DNA of 50,592 nt, taken from Patescibacteria group bacterium (lineage in GTDB: Bacteria > Patescibacteriota > Gracilibacteria > UM-FILTER-43-11). Below are positions 7,330-14,252 of this stretch, piece by piece (the first letter of the stretch is position 1; every line of letters starts with the position of its first letter). Below the pieces are notes generated by a model. That model worked only from the letters and a program-made list of their open reading frames with translations. It was not told the origin of the DNA and ran no database searches. Where the stretch lies: positions 1 to 50,592 of the forward strand of contig JAHIUN010000003.1 of the NCBI GenBank assembly GCA_018817125.1. Direction: 5' to 3'. A program made the translations under genes and the position numbers.

Positions 7330-7467
7330 ATGTTTGACGACTGTGAGTGCGGGGAAAACTGCGACATCTGTGAAGAGTGCGGCTTCCCTGAGTGTGAATG
7401 TAAATGTGATAAAGACACTGAAGAAGCACTGAGTTATAAAGAATGGGACGATGAAACTGAATGGTAA
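7330..7467 (+). CDS. Small acidic Cys-rich protein
   Basis: 45 aa with 8 Cys in the first 26 residues (C-x-C-x3-C-x2-C-x2-C-x4-C-x-C-x-C), then a very acidic tail ending in EWDDETEW. The spacing suggests metal binding, as in small zinc or metallothionein-like proteins, but no family is recognised. It lies between two strong terminators, so it is a separate short transcription unit, which supports it as a real gene. The promoter is not obvious. Confidence 0.6.
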   Translation: MFDDCECGENCDICEECGFPECECKCDKDTEEALSYKEWDDETEW

Positions 7468-7471
7468 AACA

Positions 7472-7518
7472 AAAACCCGCCCCCCGAAGCTTTACGCGAA
7501 GGGGGGACGGGTTTTTTA
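7472..7518 (+). terminator. Strong terminator of the small Cys-rich gene
   Basis: CCCGCCCCCC (7476-7485) pairs with GGGGGGACGGG (7501-7511) with one bulge, followed by six T; an A-run precedes it. Confidence 0.9.
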
Positions 7519-7842
7519 AAAAATTCTTAAACCTTTTCGCAAAATCCCCGCGAAAAGCTTGTGTGACACAACTGCTTTCTCATCTTTTCGGCCAATTCCG
7601 CTTAATTTTTTTGACATCCAAAAAATTTTTAATTCTAAGTTTTTGGCTTGCTCTAGCCAAAAGCACGCCCTTCTAAGGCTATTGATTTAAAAACGGATCC
7701 CGATTTTCGGACACCCCCCCTTTTTTTTGGCAAGTGGTTACCGAATGGGGATTGATCTTTTGCAAGCAGGTTCACATACGCTCTTTTCCGGAATACTGTT
7801 GAAGTTAAACGTTAACCACTAGCTGACAAGGAGGAGCTCACA
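7519..7842. other. Gene-free spacer before the nhaA fragment
   Basis: No gene is supported. It holds TTTTGGCT-TGCTCT-AGCCAAAA (a hairpin without a T-run, about 7641-7664), a TTGACA near 7611 with a poor -10, C- and T-homopolymers near 7723-7739, and a short inverted pair GTGGTTA/TAACCAC around 7735-7819. The change in base character toward 7840 fits foreign sequence. Confidence 0.4.
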
Positions 7843-8193
7843 ATGCCTGGGCTAAGAAACGGAGTACGATTTCTACTGGAGAACAGCTTATTTCCCATTG
7901 GAGGAACAGCCGTGGCCCTCATCTTCGCCAACCTGAACCATGAGTCCTATCATCACATCGTCCACGCGGAAGCCGCTCCGCACATCAACCTGCACTTTAT
8001 TGTGAATGACGTGTTGATGTGCTTCTTCTTCGCCATTGCGGCCAAGGAGATCTGGAACAGGAACTCTGTCCGGCTTACGGGGACGACTTTGACCATAAAG
8101 CCTTTGAAAATGCCTGCCTGGTCATCAACGACTACTGCTCCACTGGCGGTCAGATGGTCCGGCAAGGTGAAAGCTTGCCTCACGGCGAATTAA
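7843..8193 (+). pseudogene. Truncated and chimeric nhaA-like Na+/H+ antiporter fragment
   Basis: Residues 1-71 match the start of NhaA antiporters: amphipathic helix, TM1 (FPIGGTAVALIFANL) and TM2 ending in CFFFAIAAKEIW. A full NhaA is about 390-450 aa. After 8060 the homology stops. A different coherent reading appears in another frame (DLEQELCPAYGDDFDHKAF and onward), which I cannot assign. The join falls at GATCTGGAA, which both halves could share. A strong AAGGAGG lies before the ATG, unlike most genes here. The end overlaps the convergent YibE/F gene by 4 bp. This is a decayed transfer, a microhomology rearrangement or an assembly chimera. Confidence 0.7.
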
Positions 8194-9281
8194 TTCTTTC
8201 TCGCGAAATAAGCCGCAGCCAAGCCTGTGGCCACCGGAACCGCGAGAATCAGCGTGGCGCTGCCCACCAGCGTCCGGACGATCTCTTCCGCCAGATATTC
8301 ATTGTTCAGAATGACCCATAACGGCTGAGGCGATTTGGTGATGAGCAAAAAAACCGGAAATGACGCGCCCACATACGCAATGACGAGCGTGTTGATCATG
8401 GAGGCGATGTGTTCTTTGCCTACCGAAAACCCGCGATGGTACAGTTGTTTGAGCGATAATTTATGGTTGGCCTTGTGGATTTCCTCTACCGCCGCGACTT
8501 GGGTGGTGGTGATGTCATCCAAAACTCCCAGGGTACCGATCACAATCGCCCCTAAAAGGAGTCCCCGCAGATCAAAATTCCCGAAAGAAGACAGGTACAC
8601 GGTCTCTTCTGACCCCATTCCGAACAGCGTGGCAAAACGGACGGACAGAACCGCCATCAGGAGTGACAGACAAAGGGTGAATAAAGTGCTTAAAACCGCT
8701 AATGTCGTCCTTTTGCTGAACCCGTGGGACAGATAAATAGAAATCATGGCAATGGCAACCGCTCCCCCGAAACTGACAAGCAACGGGTTGCCTCCGGCCA
8801 CAATCCCAGGAATCACCCATTTAATCAATATAAAGAGTGTCGCCGCTAAACCGATCAGGGCGGAAAGCCCTCTCCGGCCGGAAATGATGACTGCTAAACC
8901 GACAAATAAAAGCAATAGCCAAAACAAACTATTCAGCCGGTAAGGTTCGTAGACTTCATAGGTCACTTCGCCATCCAGATCGCTTCTGATTAGGACTACA
9001 GACTGCCCTTCTTCAAGCCTTTGCGGGATCCCCTGGATCACCTGATTGATATAATCGACTTCCAGTATCTGGCCGGCTTCCGCCCCTTTATCAACGCGAA
9101 CGTCCAGCATCTGAATATGCTGTTCCGCCCCAAACAACTCTTCCTGGCTGCTGCCGCGAATACCGACAATCGTCCCACGGAAAAACTGCTCAGAATAATC
9201 GACATCCTGAGCATGAATCTGCGGAACGAAGAGAAATAGAAGGAAAAGGACTCCAAAGATGCTAATGACTTTTTTAATCAT
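8190..9281 (-). CDS. YibE/F-like multi-pass membrane protein
   Basis: 363 aa. A signal peptide (to about residue 24), an extracytoplasmic beta-rich domain (25-115), then 7-8 transmembrane helices, including the conserved GVLDDITTTQVAAVEEI stretch and the later GxExIxSMINTLxxAYxG-like block typical of YibE/F. The family is a putative membrane permease with no proven substrate. No partner gene is adjacent: the SOS operon diverges on one side and the nhaA fragment converges on the other. Confidence 0.85.
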   Translation of the reverse strand: MIKKVISIFGVLFLLFLFVPQIHAQDVDYSEQFFRGTIVGIRGSSQEELFGAEQHIQMLDVRVDKGAEAGQILEVDYINQVIQGIPQRLEEGQSVVLIRSDLDGEVTYEVYEPYRLNSLFWLLLLFVGLAVIISGRRGLSALIGLAATLFILIKWVIPGIVAGGNPLLVSFGGAVAIAMISIYLSHGFSKRTTLAVLSTLFTLCLSLLMAVLSVRFATLFGMGSEETVYLSSFGNFDLRGLLLGAIVIGTLGVLDDITTTQVAAVEEIHKANHKLSLKQLYHRGFSVGKEHIASMINTLVIAYVGASFPVFLLITKSPQPLWVILNNEYLAEEIVRTLVGSATLILAVPVATGLAAAYFARKN

Positions 9282-9390
9282 ACTGCAGGCAGTTTAGCAC
9301 GAAAACGAAAAAATTCCATTGAAGGGGCAGCAATGGCCCTACTTGCTACTTTTCAAAGCACAAATTTTAGATTTGTCTACTTTTTATTAT

Positions 9391-9412
9391 GGCTTATGTA
9401 AGCCGTTTTTTT
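9391..9412 (+). terminator. Possible plus-strand terminator
   Basis: GGCTTA-TG-TAAGCC followed by G and seven T. No plus-strand gene is directly upstream except the nhaA fragment, so it may shield the LexA operon from antisense read-through. Confidence 0.4.
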
Positions 9413-9421
9413 GATATTGGG

Positions 9422-9472
9422 TGAACTTTTGTTCATTTTTACTTGATTGAGTGAACAAACGTTTACTATAAT
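9422..9472 (+). promoter_or_regulatory. SOS promoter with two LexA operators
   Basis: TGAACTTTTGTTCA (9422-9435) is a perfect GAAC-N4-GTTC SOS box of the Gram-positive type. A second, imperfect box, GTGAACAAACGTTTAC, lies at 9451-9466. It occupies the spacer of a promoter with TTGATT at 9443-9448 and TATAAT at 9467-9472 (18-bp spacer). LexA bound there would block RNA polymerase, which predicts autoregulated, DNA-damage-induced expression of the genes at 9554-10415. Confidence 0.85.
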
Positions 9473-9553
9473 TGAATTGTTACTGATGATTGGCTGGCCG
9501 ACTGACTTGTGACGGCCCAGGCTGATCCTCCATCTCATTAACCTGTATGTATT

Positions 9554-9730
9554 ATGTTTATCAATTTACTGATTGCTTCGGCGTTTGTTCTAACCACCTT
9601 CATCGTGATTTTGAATTTTAATCGTCTGTTGGAATGGTCCGATTGGATGATGCACCGATTCAATCAATTCAAATCGTTTGCCGATGTTTTGATCCGCGCC
9701 TACCGCAACCGGCATCAACTTAGTGCTTAA
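9554..9730 (+). CDS. SOS-operon membrane microprotein (58 aa)
   Basis: First gene after the LexA-controlled promoter. MFINLLIASAFVLTTFIVIL is one transmembrane helix (residues ~3-21). A polar, basic tail with several aromatic residues follows (LLEWSDWMMHRFNQF...AYRNRHQ). No known family is recognised. SOS operons elsewhere often encode small membrane-anchored division inhibitors (YneA beside lexA in Bacillus, SidA in Caulobacter), so a checkpoint role is a reasonable inference. An alternative ATG at 9547 is in another frame. Confidence 0.6.
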   Translation: MFINLLIASAFVLTTFIVILNFNRLLEWSDWMMHRFNQFKSFADVLIRAYRNRHQLSA

Positions 9731-9756
9731 TTTTTAGTCCTTAGTCCTTCATCACT

Positions 9757-9837
9757 ATGATTATTAATTCTTTTCTCGCGATTTTCGCGCTTACCATCGC
9801 TTTCGGCTTTCTTTATATCATTAACCATGTACGCTAA
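9757..9837 (+). CDS. SOS-operon 26-aa membrane microprotein
   Basis: MIINSFLAIFALTIAFGFLYIINHVR is a single transmembrane helix with a short basic end. The stop TAA and the lexA ATG share one base (TAATG at 9835-9839), so translation is probably coupled. It is close in size to the 29-aa SidA division inhibitor, but no sequence relation is claimed. Position and coupling are the main evidence. Confidence 0.55.
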   Translation: MIINSFLAIFALTIAFGFLYIINHVR

Positions 9838-10415
9838 TGATTGAAAATTTAAAAGAAAAAATCGGACGTATCCGACACTATTACCGTGAAAATAAGGTAA
9901 TGCCCACTTATGATGAGATCTGTATGCTTTTTGGCTTTAAGTCTAAAAACGCCGCCTTTAAGCTGGTTAATAAGCTGGTCGATGAGGGTTTTGTGGAAAA
10001 GATGGATAAAGGCCGCTTAAAGCCTGGTACTAATTTCCTTGGCCTTCCTCTTTTCTCCAGCGTATCCGCTGGCCCGGCCACCGCAGAAGAGGAGATCCTT
10101 CTGGACCATGTAGATTTAAATGATTATTTAATCCAGAAACCGGAGTCAACGGTCCTTATTAATGTACGAGGTGACAGCATGATCGATGCCGGTATCCATG
10201 AGGGGGATAAGGTCATCGTTGACAGGAAGGCAGTTCCTCAGCTGGGCAGTATCGTGGTCGCCGTGGTAGACGGCGAATACACCGTGAAATATCTGGATAA
10301 GACGAAAGATGGTAAAATCCTCCTTCAGCCCGGCAATCCGAAATACGAACCCATTTTGCCGCAAAACGAAATGGCGGTTTTTGGGAAGGTGGTCGGAGTG
10401 ATAAGAAAAATGTAA
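9837..10415 (+). CDS. lexA: LexA-type SOS repressor / S24 autoprotease
   Basis: 192 aa. The N-terminal winged helix (1-65) has TYDEICMLFGFKSKNAAFKLVNKLVDEGFV as its recognition region, here described in part. The cleavage site Ala78-Gly79 (VSAGPA) is followed by a peptidase domain with catalytic Ser114 (RGDSM) and Lys151 (EYTVKYLDK). RecA-stimulated self-cleavage would relieve repression. It is the last gene of the unit starting at the SOS promoter and ends at a bidirectional terminator. Confidence 0.93.
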   Translation: MIENLKEKIGRIRHYYRENKVMPTYDEICMLFGFKSKNAAFKLVNKLVDEGFVEKMDKGRLKPGTNFLGLPLFSSVSAGPATAEEEILLDHVDLNDYLIQKPESTVLINVRGDSMIDAGIHEGDKVIVDRKAVPQLGSIVVAVVDGEYTVKYLDKTKDGKILLQPGNPKYEPILPQNEMAVFGKVVGVIRKM

Positions 10416-10470
10416 TCATTTATTCAATTTTGAATGAGCGGTAAATGGCAATAATAATAAGCTAATCATT

Positions 10471-10511
10471 TTAAAAGCCTTCTCTGATATTACATCAAAG
10501 AAGGCTTTTAA
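10471..10511. terminator. Bidirectional terminator between lexA and a lipoprotein gene
   Basis: TTAAAAGCCTTCT pairs over 13 bp with AGAAGGCTTTTAA. The A/T-rich ends can serve both the plus-strand lexA operon and the minus-strand gene ending at 10527. Confidence 0.8.
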
Positions 10512-10526
10512 GGTTTGTTGCCTTGT

Positions 10527-11183
10527 TTACTGACAAACATACCCTACACAGGCATATCCGTCGTTACAATCATAATCAGAGATACAGTCGGTGCAAAAAC
10601 GAACTTCCAGATCCCCCTCTCCTTTTATGCTGCATGACTTATACCCCTGTTTGCAGTTTTCACAAGCAATATCTTTACAGGGGTTACTGCCCAAATAACA
10701 TTTTTCAAATTGTGAATAAATGTCATCAGGCATCTGGCACTTATAATCAAAACACAATGAGCCAGTGCAATCACTTTCCCAGAAGCATTCCGCCTCTACA
10801 CATTTCTCCTGAATACAGGCTTTCTGAACCCCGTTTGCACCTTCCCCACAATCCGTAAAAGAATTGCACTCCACCCCTTCCGGATTTGGGTTTGTGTCGA
10901 TATGAATGGAGGTTGTAATGCCCTCATCTGTAACCTCAGTGGTTACTTCGCCAATATCCTGCCCATCTTCATCTATAATATCCTCAGTGGTGGTTCCAAT
11001 CACATTAACATCTTCATCTGCTTTTTCCGGCAGTTTTGGTTTTTGGGCCTCAGACTCCTCTGGGATGACTTCTTTTTCCACAACCACTCCATCGTCCGTT
11101 GGGGTGACAACCACTTTTCCTTCACAGCCCATTAAAAACAAAAAACTGAACACGAACAGTAATGGGAATATTTTTTTAAGCAT
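10527..11183 (-). CDS. Cys-rich lipoprotein, unknown function
   Basis: 218 aa. Signal peptide with lipobox LMGC (Cys20). An acidic linker (about 35-100) rich in Glu, Asp and Thr follows. The C-terminal half has about 20 Cys in units such as FTDCGEG...ACIQEKC, ESDCTGSLCFDYKC and DYDCNDGYACVGYVC, which resemble the disulphide-bonded Dickkopf/'DCxxG..C' repeats of bacterial surface proteins. It would sit on the outer face of the membrane. No family function is known. Confidence 0.75.
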   Translation of the reverse strand: MLKKIFPLLFVFSFLFLMGCEGKVVVTPTDDGVVVEKEVIPEESEAQKPKLPEKADEDVNVIGTTTEDIIDEDGQDIGEVTTEVTDEGITTSIHIDTNPNPEGVECNSFTDCGEGANGVQKACIQEKCVEAECFWESDCTGSLCFDYKCQMPDDIYSQFEKCYLGSNPCKDIACENCKQGYKSCSIKGEGDLEVRFCTDCISDYDCNDGYACVGYVCQ

Positions 11184-11214
11184 GATTAATAAATTAAGCA
11201 GATAAAATTGATGA

Positions 11215-11859
11215 TTACTCCAGCGGTTCTTCTTCAGCGCCGCGGTTCACCATCACTTGGTTTTCATCATCCCAGCATTCAGGAACGATACTTACCGGGA
11301 AATCATACGGTTCGATCTCCGCACAGCCGATGGTGCCGTTACCGTCCCACGCGATCACCCAGCCACCCGCAGTGCTTGCGGCCAACCAACCACCCCCGCC
11401 AATCGAGTCGGTAAAACGGATACTCCCACTGGCGAAGGAACCGTCATTATTATTTACTGTTACTTCCAAAATATCCAGCCTTTCTTCCCAATCCGGATAT
11501 TTAACCAAAAAAGCTTGTACGAAAACGTCATTTGAGTCGGCCGTTTCTTCAATCTCTTCATCCACCGTTTCATCCCCCGTATCATCAGCTTCTTCATCGA
11601 CTGTTACGTCACCAGTTTCATCAGCTTCATCATCAGTCGGTTCGTCGTCGGATATATCTTCATCTTCAAGCCCCTCTTCATCAGTAACATCTTCTTCATC
11701 TTCTTCCTCTTCCATGGCGTCATCATCCGTTACGTCTTCATCGCTTACTTCTTCCTCAACGGGCATATCATCGACGGGCTTATTATAACGGTCTTCCATA
11801 TCCAGACATCCTGTTAAAAGAAAAATTGCCGCTAAAAGAATAAATAATTTTTTAAACAT
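11215..11859 (-). CDS. Lipoprotein with acidic linker and C-terminal globular domain
   Basis: The true start is ATG at 11859 (MFKKLFILLAAIFLLTGC), giving 214 aa; an upstream in-frame extension to 11919 would bury the signal peptide. The lipobox is LLTGC. An Asp/Glu/Thr linker spans about 25-105, with repeats such as DETGDVTVDEEADDTGDETVDEE in parts. The C-terminal domain (about 110-195) has the pattern FASGSIRF...GWLAA...WVIAWDGNGTIGC...PYDFP.S.VPEC, which I have seen as a recurring lipoprotein domain in CPR genomes. Function unknown. Confidence 0.75.
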   Translation of the reverse strand: MFKKLFILLAAIFLLTGCLDMEDRYNKPVDDMPVEEEVSDEDVTDDDAMEEEEDEEDVTDEEGLEDEDISDDEPTDDEADETGDVTVDEEADDTGDETVDEEIEETADSNDVFVQAFLVKYPDWEERLDILEVTVNNNDGSFASGSIRFTDSIGGGGWLAASTAGGWVIAWDGNGTIGCAEIEPYDFPVSIVPECWDDENQVMVNRGAEEEPLE

Positions 11860-11936
11860 GATTATAAAAATTAACAGGTAAAAGGAGGGGCAATCGGGCG
11901 AACCTATTATACAAGCCAAAAAATCGATGGCAAGGG

Positions 11937-14174
11937 CTAAATTAATGGCTCTTCAAATTCCTTCTCCATCTCCGGCGCGACATTGTCTTCATTGAATTCA
12001 CCTGCCTCATCCCATTTGCTCAGGAGTTTTTCGACCTCTTTTTTTGACCGGCAGTATTTTTTACGGGATTGTTCAATGATCTTTCCGCTCAGATCTTTTT
12101 TAACTTCCGGCACATCAATGGTACGCCCGGAAAACGCTTCACGGACTTCCCCGTTCACGGACATCTTGGTGTAAAATTCGCGCATTCCCAGATTGATGAT
12201 GTCGCGTTCATTGAATATGGGCGTGTACTCATTAGCTAATATTCCCGCGTCATCCGCCCCCACACGGAAGCTGACGATAGAGCCTACGTTACCGAATACG
12301 GTTTTCTGGACGATGTTAATCAGCTGACCCATATACTGATGGGCGATTGTCAGGCTCAGGTGGTACTTACGGGCTTCGGAGAGGATTTCGGCGAACGTGT
12401 CAGTCGCGAAATTCTGGAATTCGTCGATATAGAAATAAAAATCACTTCGCTTTTCCTCGCGCATATCTGCGCGCTGCATCGCCGCCTGATAGATCTTTGT
12501 GATGATCATTCCTCCTAAAATCTCAGCATTCTCTTCGCCCAGCAATCCTTTCGACACTTTCATCAGCAATATCTTTTTATTGTCCATGATCTCACGAATG
12601 TCGAATTTGCTCTCGGGCTGACCCACAATATTACGGATCATGTTGGTGGAGACTAGCTGGCCGACTTTATTAAGCAGTGGTGTGATGGCTTCGGCGTCGA
12701 ACTTTTCACTCCAGGCGGCAAATTCCGACACCCAGAAGTTCTTGACCACCGAATCCTGAATGCGGGAAATGACCTTCTGGCGGTAATTTTTGTCTGTCAG
12801 CATCTTCAGGATAGAAAGGACGGTGGTGTTCGGGCTGTCTAAAAGCGCTAAGGTGGTGTAACGGAGCACATGTTCCAGGCGGTCGGACCAGTTGGTGCCG
12901 AACAGCTTTTTAAAGATGTCGATAAAACCAAGTGTGATCTGCATCTTGTACTCATCGCCCACATTCATCAGCGGGTTAAAGGCGATAGGAAAATTGACAT
13001 CAGAGGGGTCAAAAAGCACCACGTCATCCACCCGGTTTTCCGGAATATAGCGAAGAATATTATCAATCAAATCTCCGTGGGGGTCGAGCACAGCCACTCC
13101 TTCTCCGTCCATAAAATCCTGCCGGATCAAAAGTTCCAAAAACTTGGATTTTCCTGAACCGGATTTGCCGACAGTATACAGATGGCGGCGGCGGTCATCG
13201 CGTTTGATGCCGAATTCCACAAAATTGTTGTGGTAATTGGTAATCCCGAAAAGGGAAATCTCTTTGGTGCCTTTTTTCGGCAGATCCTGAGGCGGTTCGT
13301 GTTTTTTAGCGAGCACATGCACAATATGAGGCACATGGTCAGCATTCGGAAGATGATAAAGGCTGGCTATTTCTTTTGCGCCCACCACATGAAATCCCGT
13401 AACGGAACGGTGGCGGTATGTATCGGCAAAGTGGGGAGAGGTGGAAATACGGCTGGCTACAAACTCCTGAATATCAGTTGAATTGAATTGGTAAAAGCTG
13501 TTAATGACCGCGTTCAGCTTGCGTTTGGCTGTAGGGGTATCTTTGGCAATATACGCACACCGCACGACCATGTCGTAAGGAGGTTCTTTAAACTTTTCCT
13601 GCGCGAGCTTTCCGCGCTTTACGCGAATCGATTCGTCGCTTTTAGCCCGGAACCAGTCACGTATATGAAACACCTGACGCCAGCGGGCGAACCGCATATT
13701 CCAGTTCCGTTTAAAGTGATAACCGGCGGTCTCGTTCTTGGGCCGGATCACTATCTGCACCCACACCTGTTCATTAGAAGCAATTTTAGAAATGACGGAA
13801 AAAAGGCCGCTTTGGCTGTCTTCGGTGAACTGTTCGTACGTTTTAAGGGGGTAAATATCGAAAAATTTGAAATCCAATGTCGTGCCGGCAATGCCGTGTT
13901 TTTCCGGCTCAAACATAATCGCGTAATCCTTGGTGGGTTTGATCTCGGCATCCGGGAATGTGGAGTATATCAACCCCTGAATAGTTTCCAGCAGGTCATC
14001 GGGCACCGCCATGTAACAATAGGTGTACTGTTCATAGCCAAAAAACTCCAGGGAGACCACTTTGTCTTTCACCGTGTTCTGCAGATTCACCAAAACCTGC
14101 TGGAACAGGTCTTCCTTTTTAGGATTAGGGGCTTCCCCCTGCGGAACGATGACATGTAAATAATGATACTTCAT
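11937..14174 (-). CDS. VirD4/TraD-like coupling ATPase
   Basis: 745 aa. An N-terminal domain of about 300 residues is followed by a FtsK/HerA-like ATPase with Walker A GKSGSGKS (336-343), a DPHGD motif, Walker B FYFYIDEFQNF (about 579-589) and the sensor region SLTIAHQ. This pattern fits the TraG/TraD/VirD4 family that feeds DNA or protein to type IV secretion channels. No N-terminal membrane helices are obvious, so membrane docking would need a partner. It lies 78 bp after the Cys-rich operon. The pilins and VirB6-like protein at 35653-39995 are likely partners. Confidence 0.85.
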   Translation of the reverse strand: MKYHYLHVIVPQGEAPNPKKEDLFQQVLVNLQNTVKDKVVSLEFFGYEQYTYCYMAVPDDLLETIQGLIYSTFPDAEIKPTKDYAIMFEPEKHGIAGTTLDFKFFDIYPLKTYEQFTEDSQSGLFSVISKIASNEQVWVQIVIRPKNETAGYHFKRNWNMRFARWRQVFHIRDWFRAKSDESIRVKRGKLAQEKFKEPPYDMVVRCAYIAKDTPTAKRKLNAVINSFYQFNSTDIQEFVASRISTSPHFADTYRHRSVTGFHVVGAKEIASLYHLPNADHVPHIVHVLAKKHEPPQDLPKKGTKEISLFGITNYHNNFVEFGIKRDDRRRHLYTVGKSGSGKSKFLELLIRQDFMDGEGVAVLDPHGDLIDNILRYIPENRVDDVVLFDPSDVNFPIAFNPLMNVGDEYKMQITLGFIDIFKKLFGTNWSDRLEHVLRYTTLALLDSPNTTVLSILKMLTDKNYRQKVISRIQDSVVKNFWVSEFAAWSEKFDAEAITPLLNKVGQLVSTNMIRNIVGQPESKFDIREIMDNKKILLMKVSKGLLGEENAEILGGMIITKIYQAAMQRADMREEKRSDFYFYIDEFQNFATDTFAEILSEARKYHLSLTIAHQYMGQLINIVQKTVFGNVGSIVSFRVGADDAGILANEYTPIFNERDIINLGMREFYTKMSVNGEVREAFSGRTIDVPEVKKDLSGKIIEQSRKKYCRSKKEVEKLLSKWDEAGEFNEDNVAPEMEKEFEEPLI

Positions 14175-14252
14175 CTAAAAGCCTTAATTCAGGAGGTAAC
14201 TTAGATTTCAGTGTATCAAATCCCAGAGAGGATTGGCAATGAATTTCCAGCC

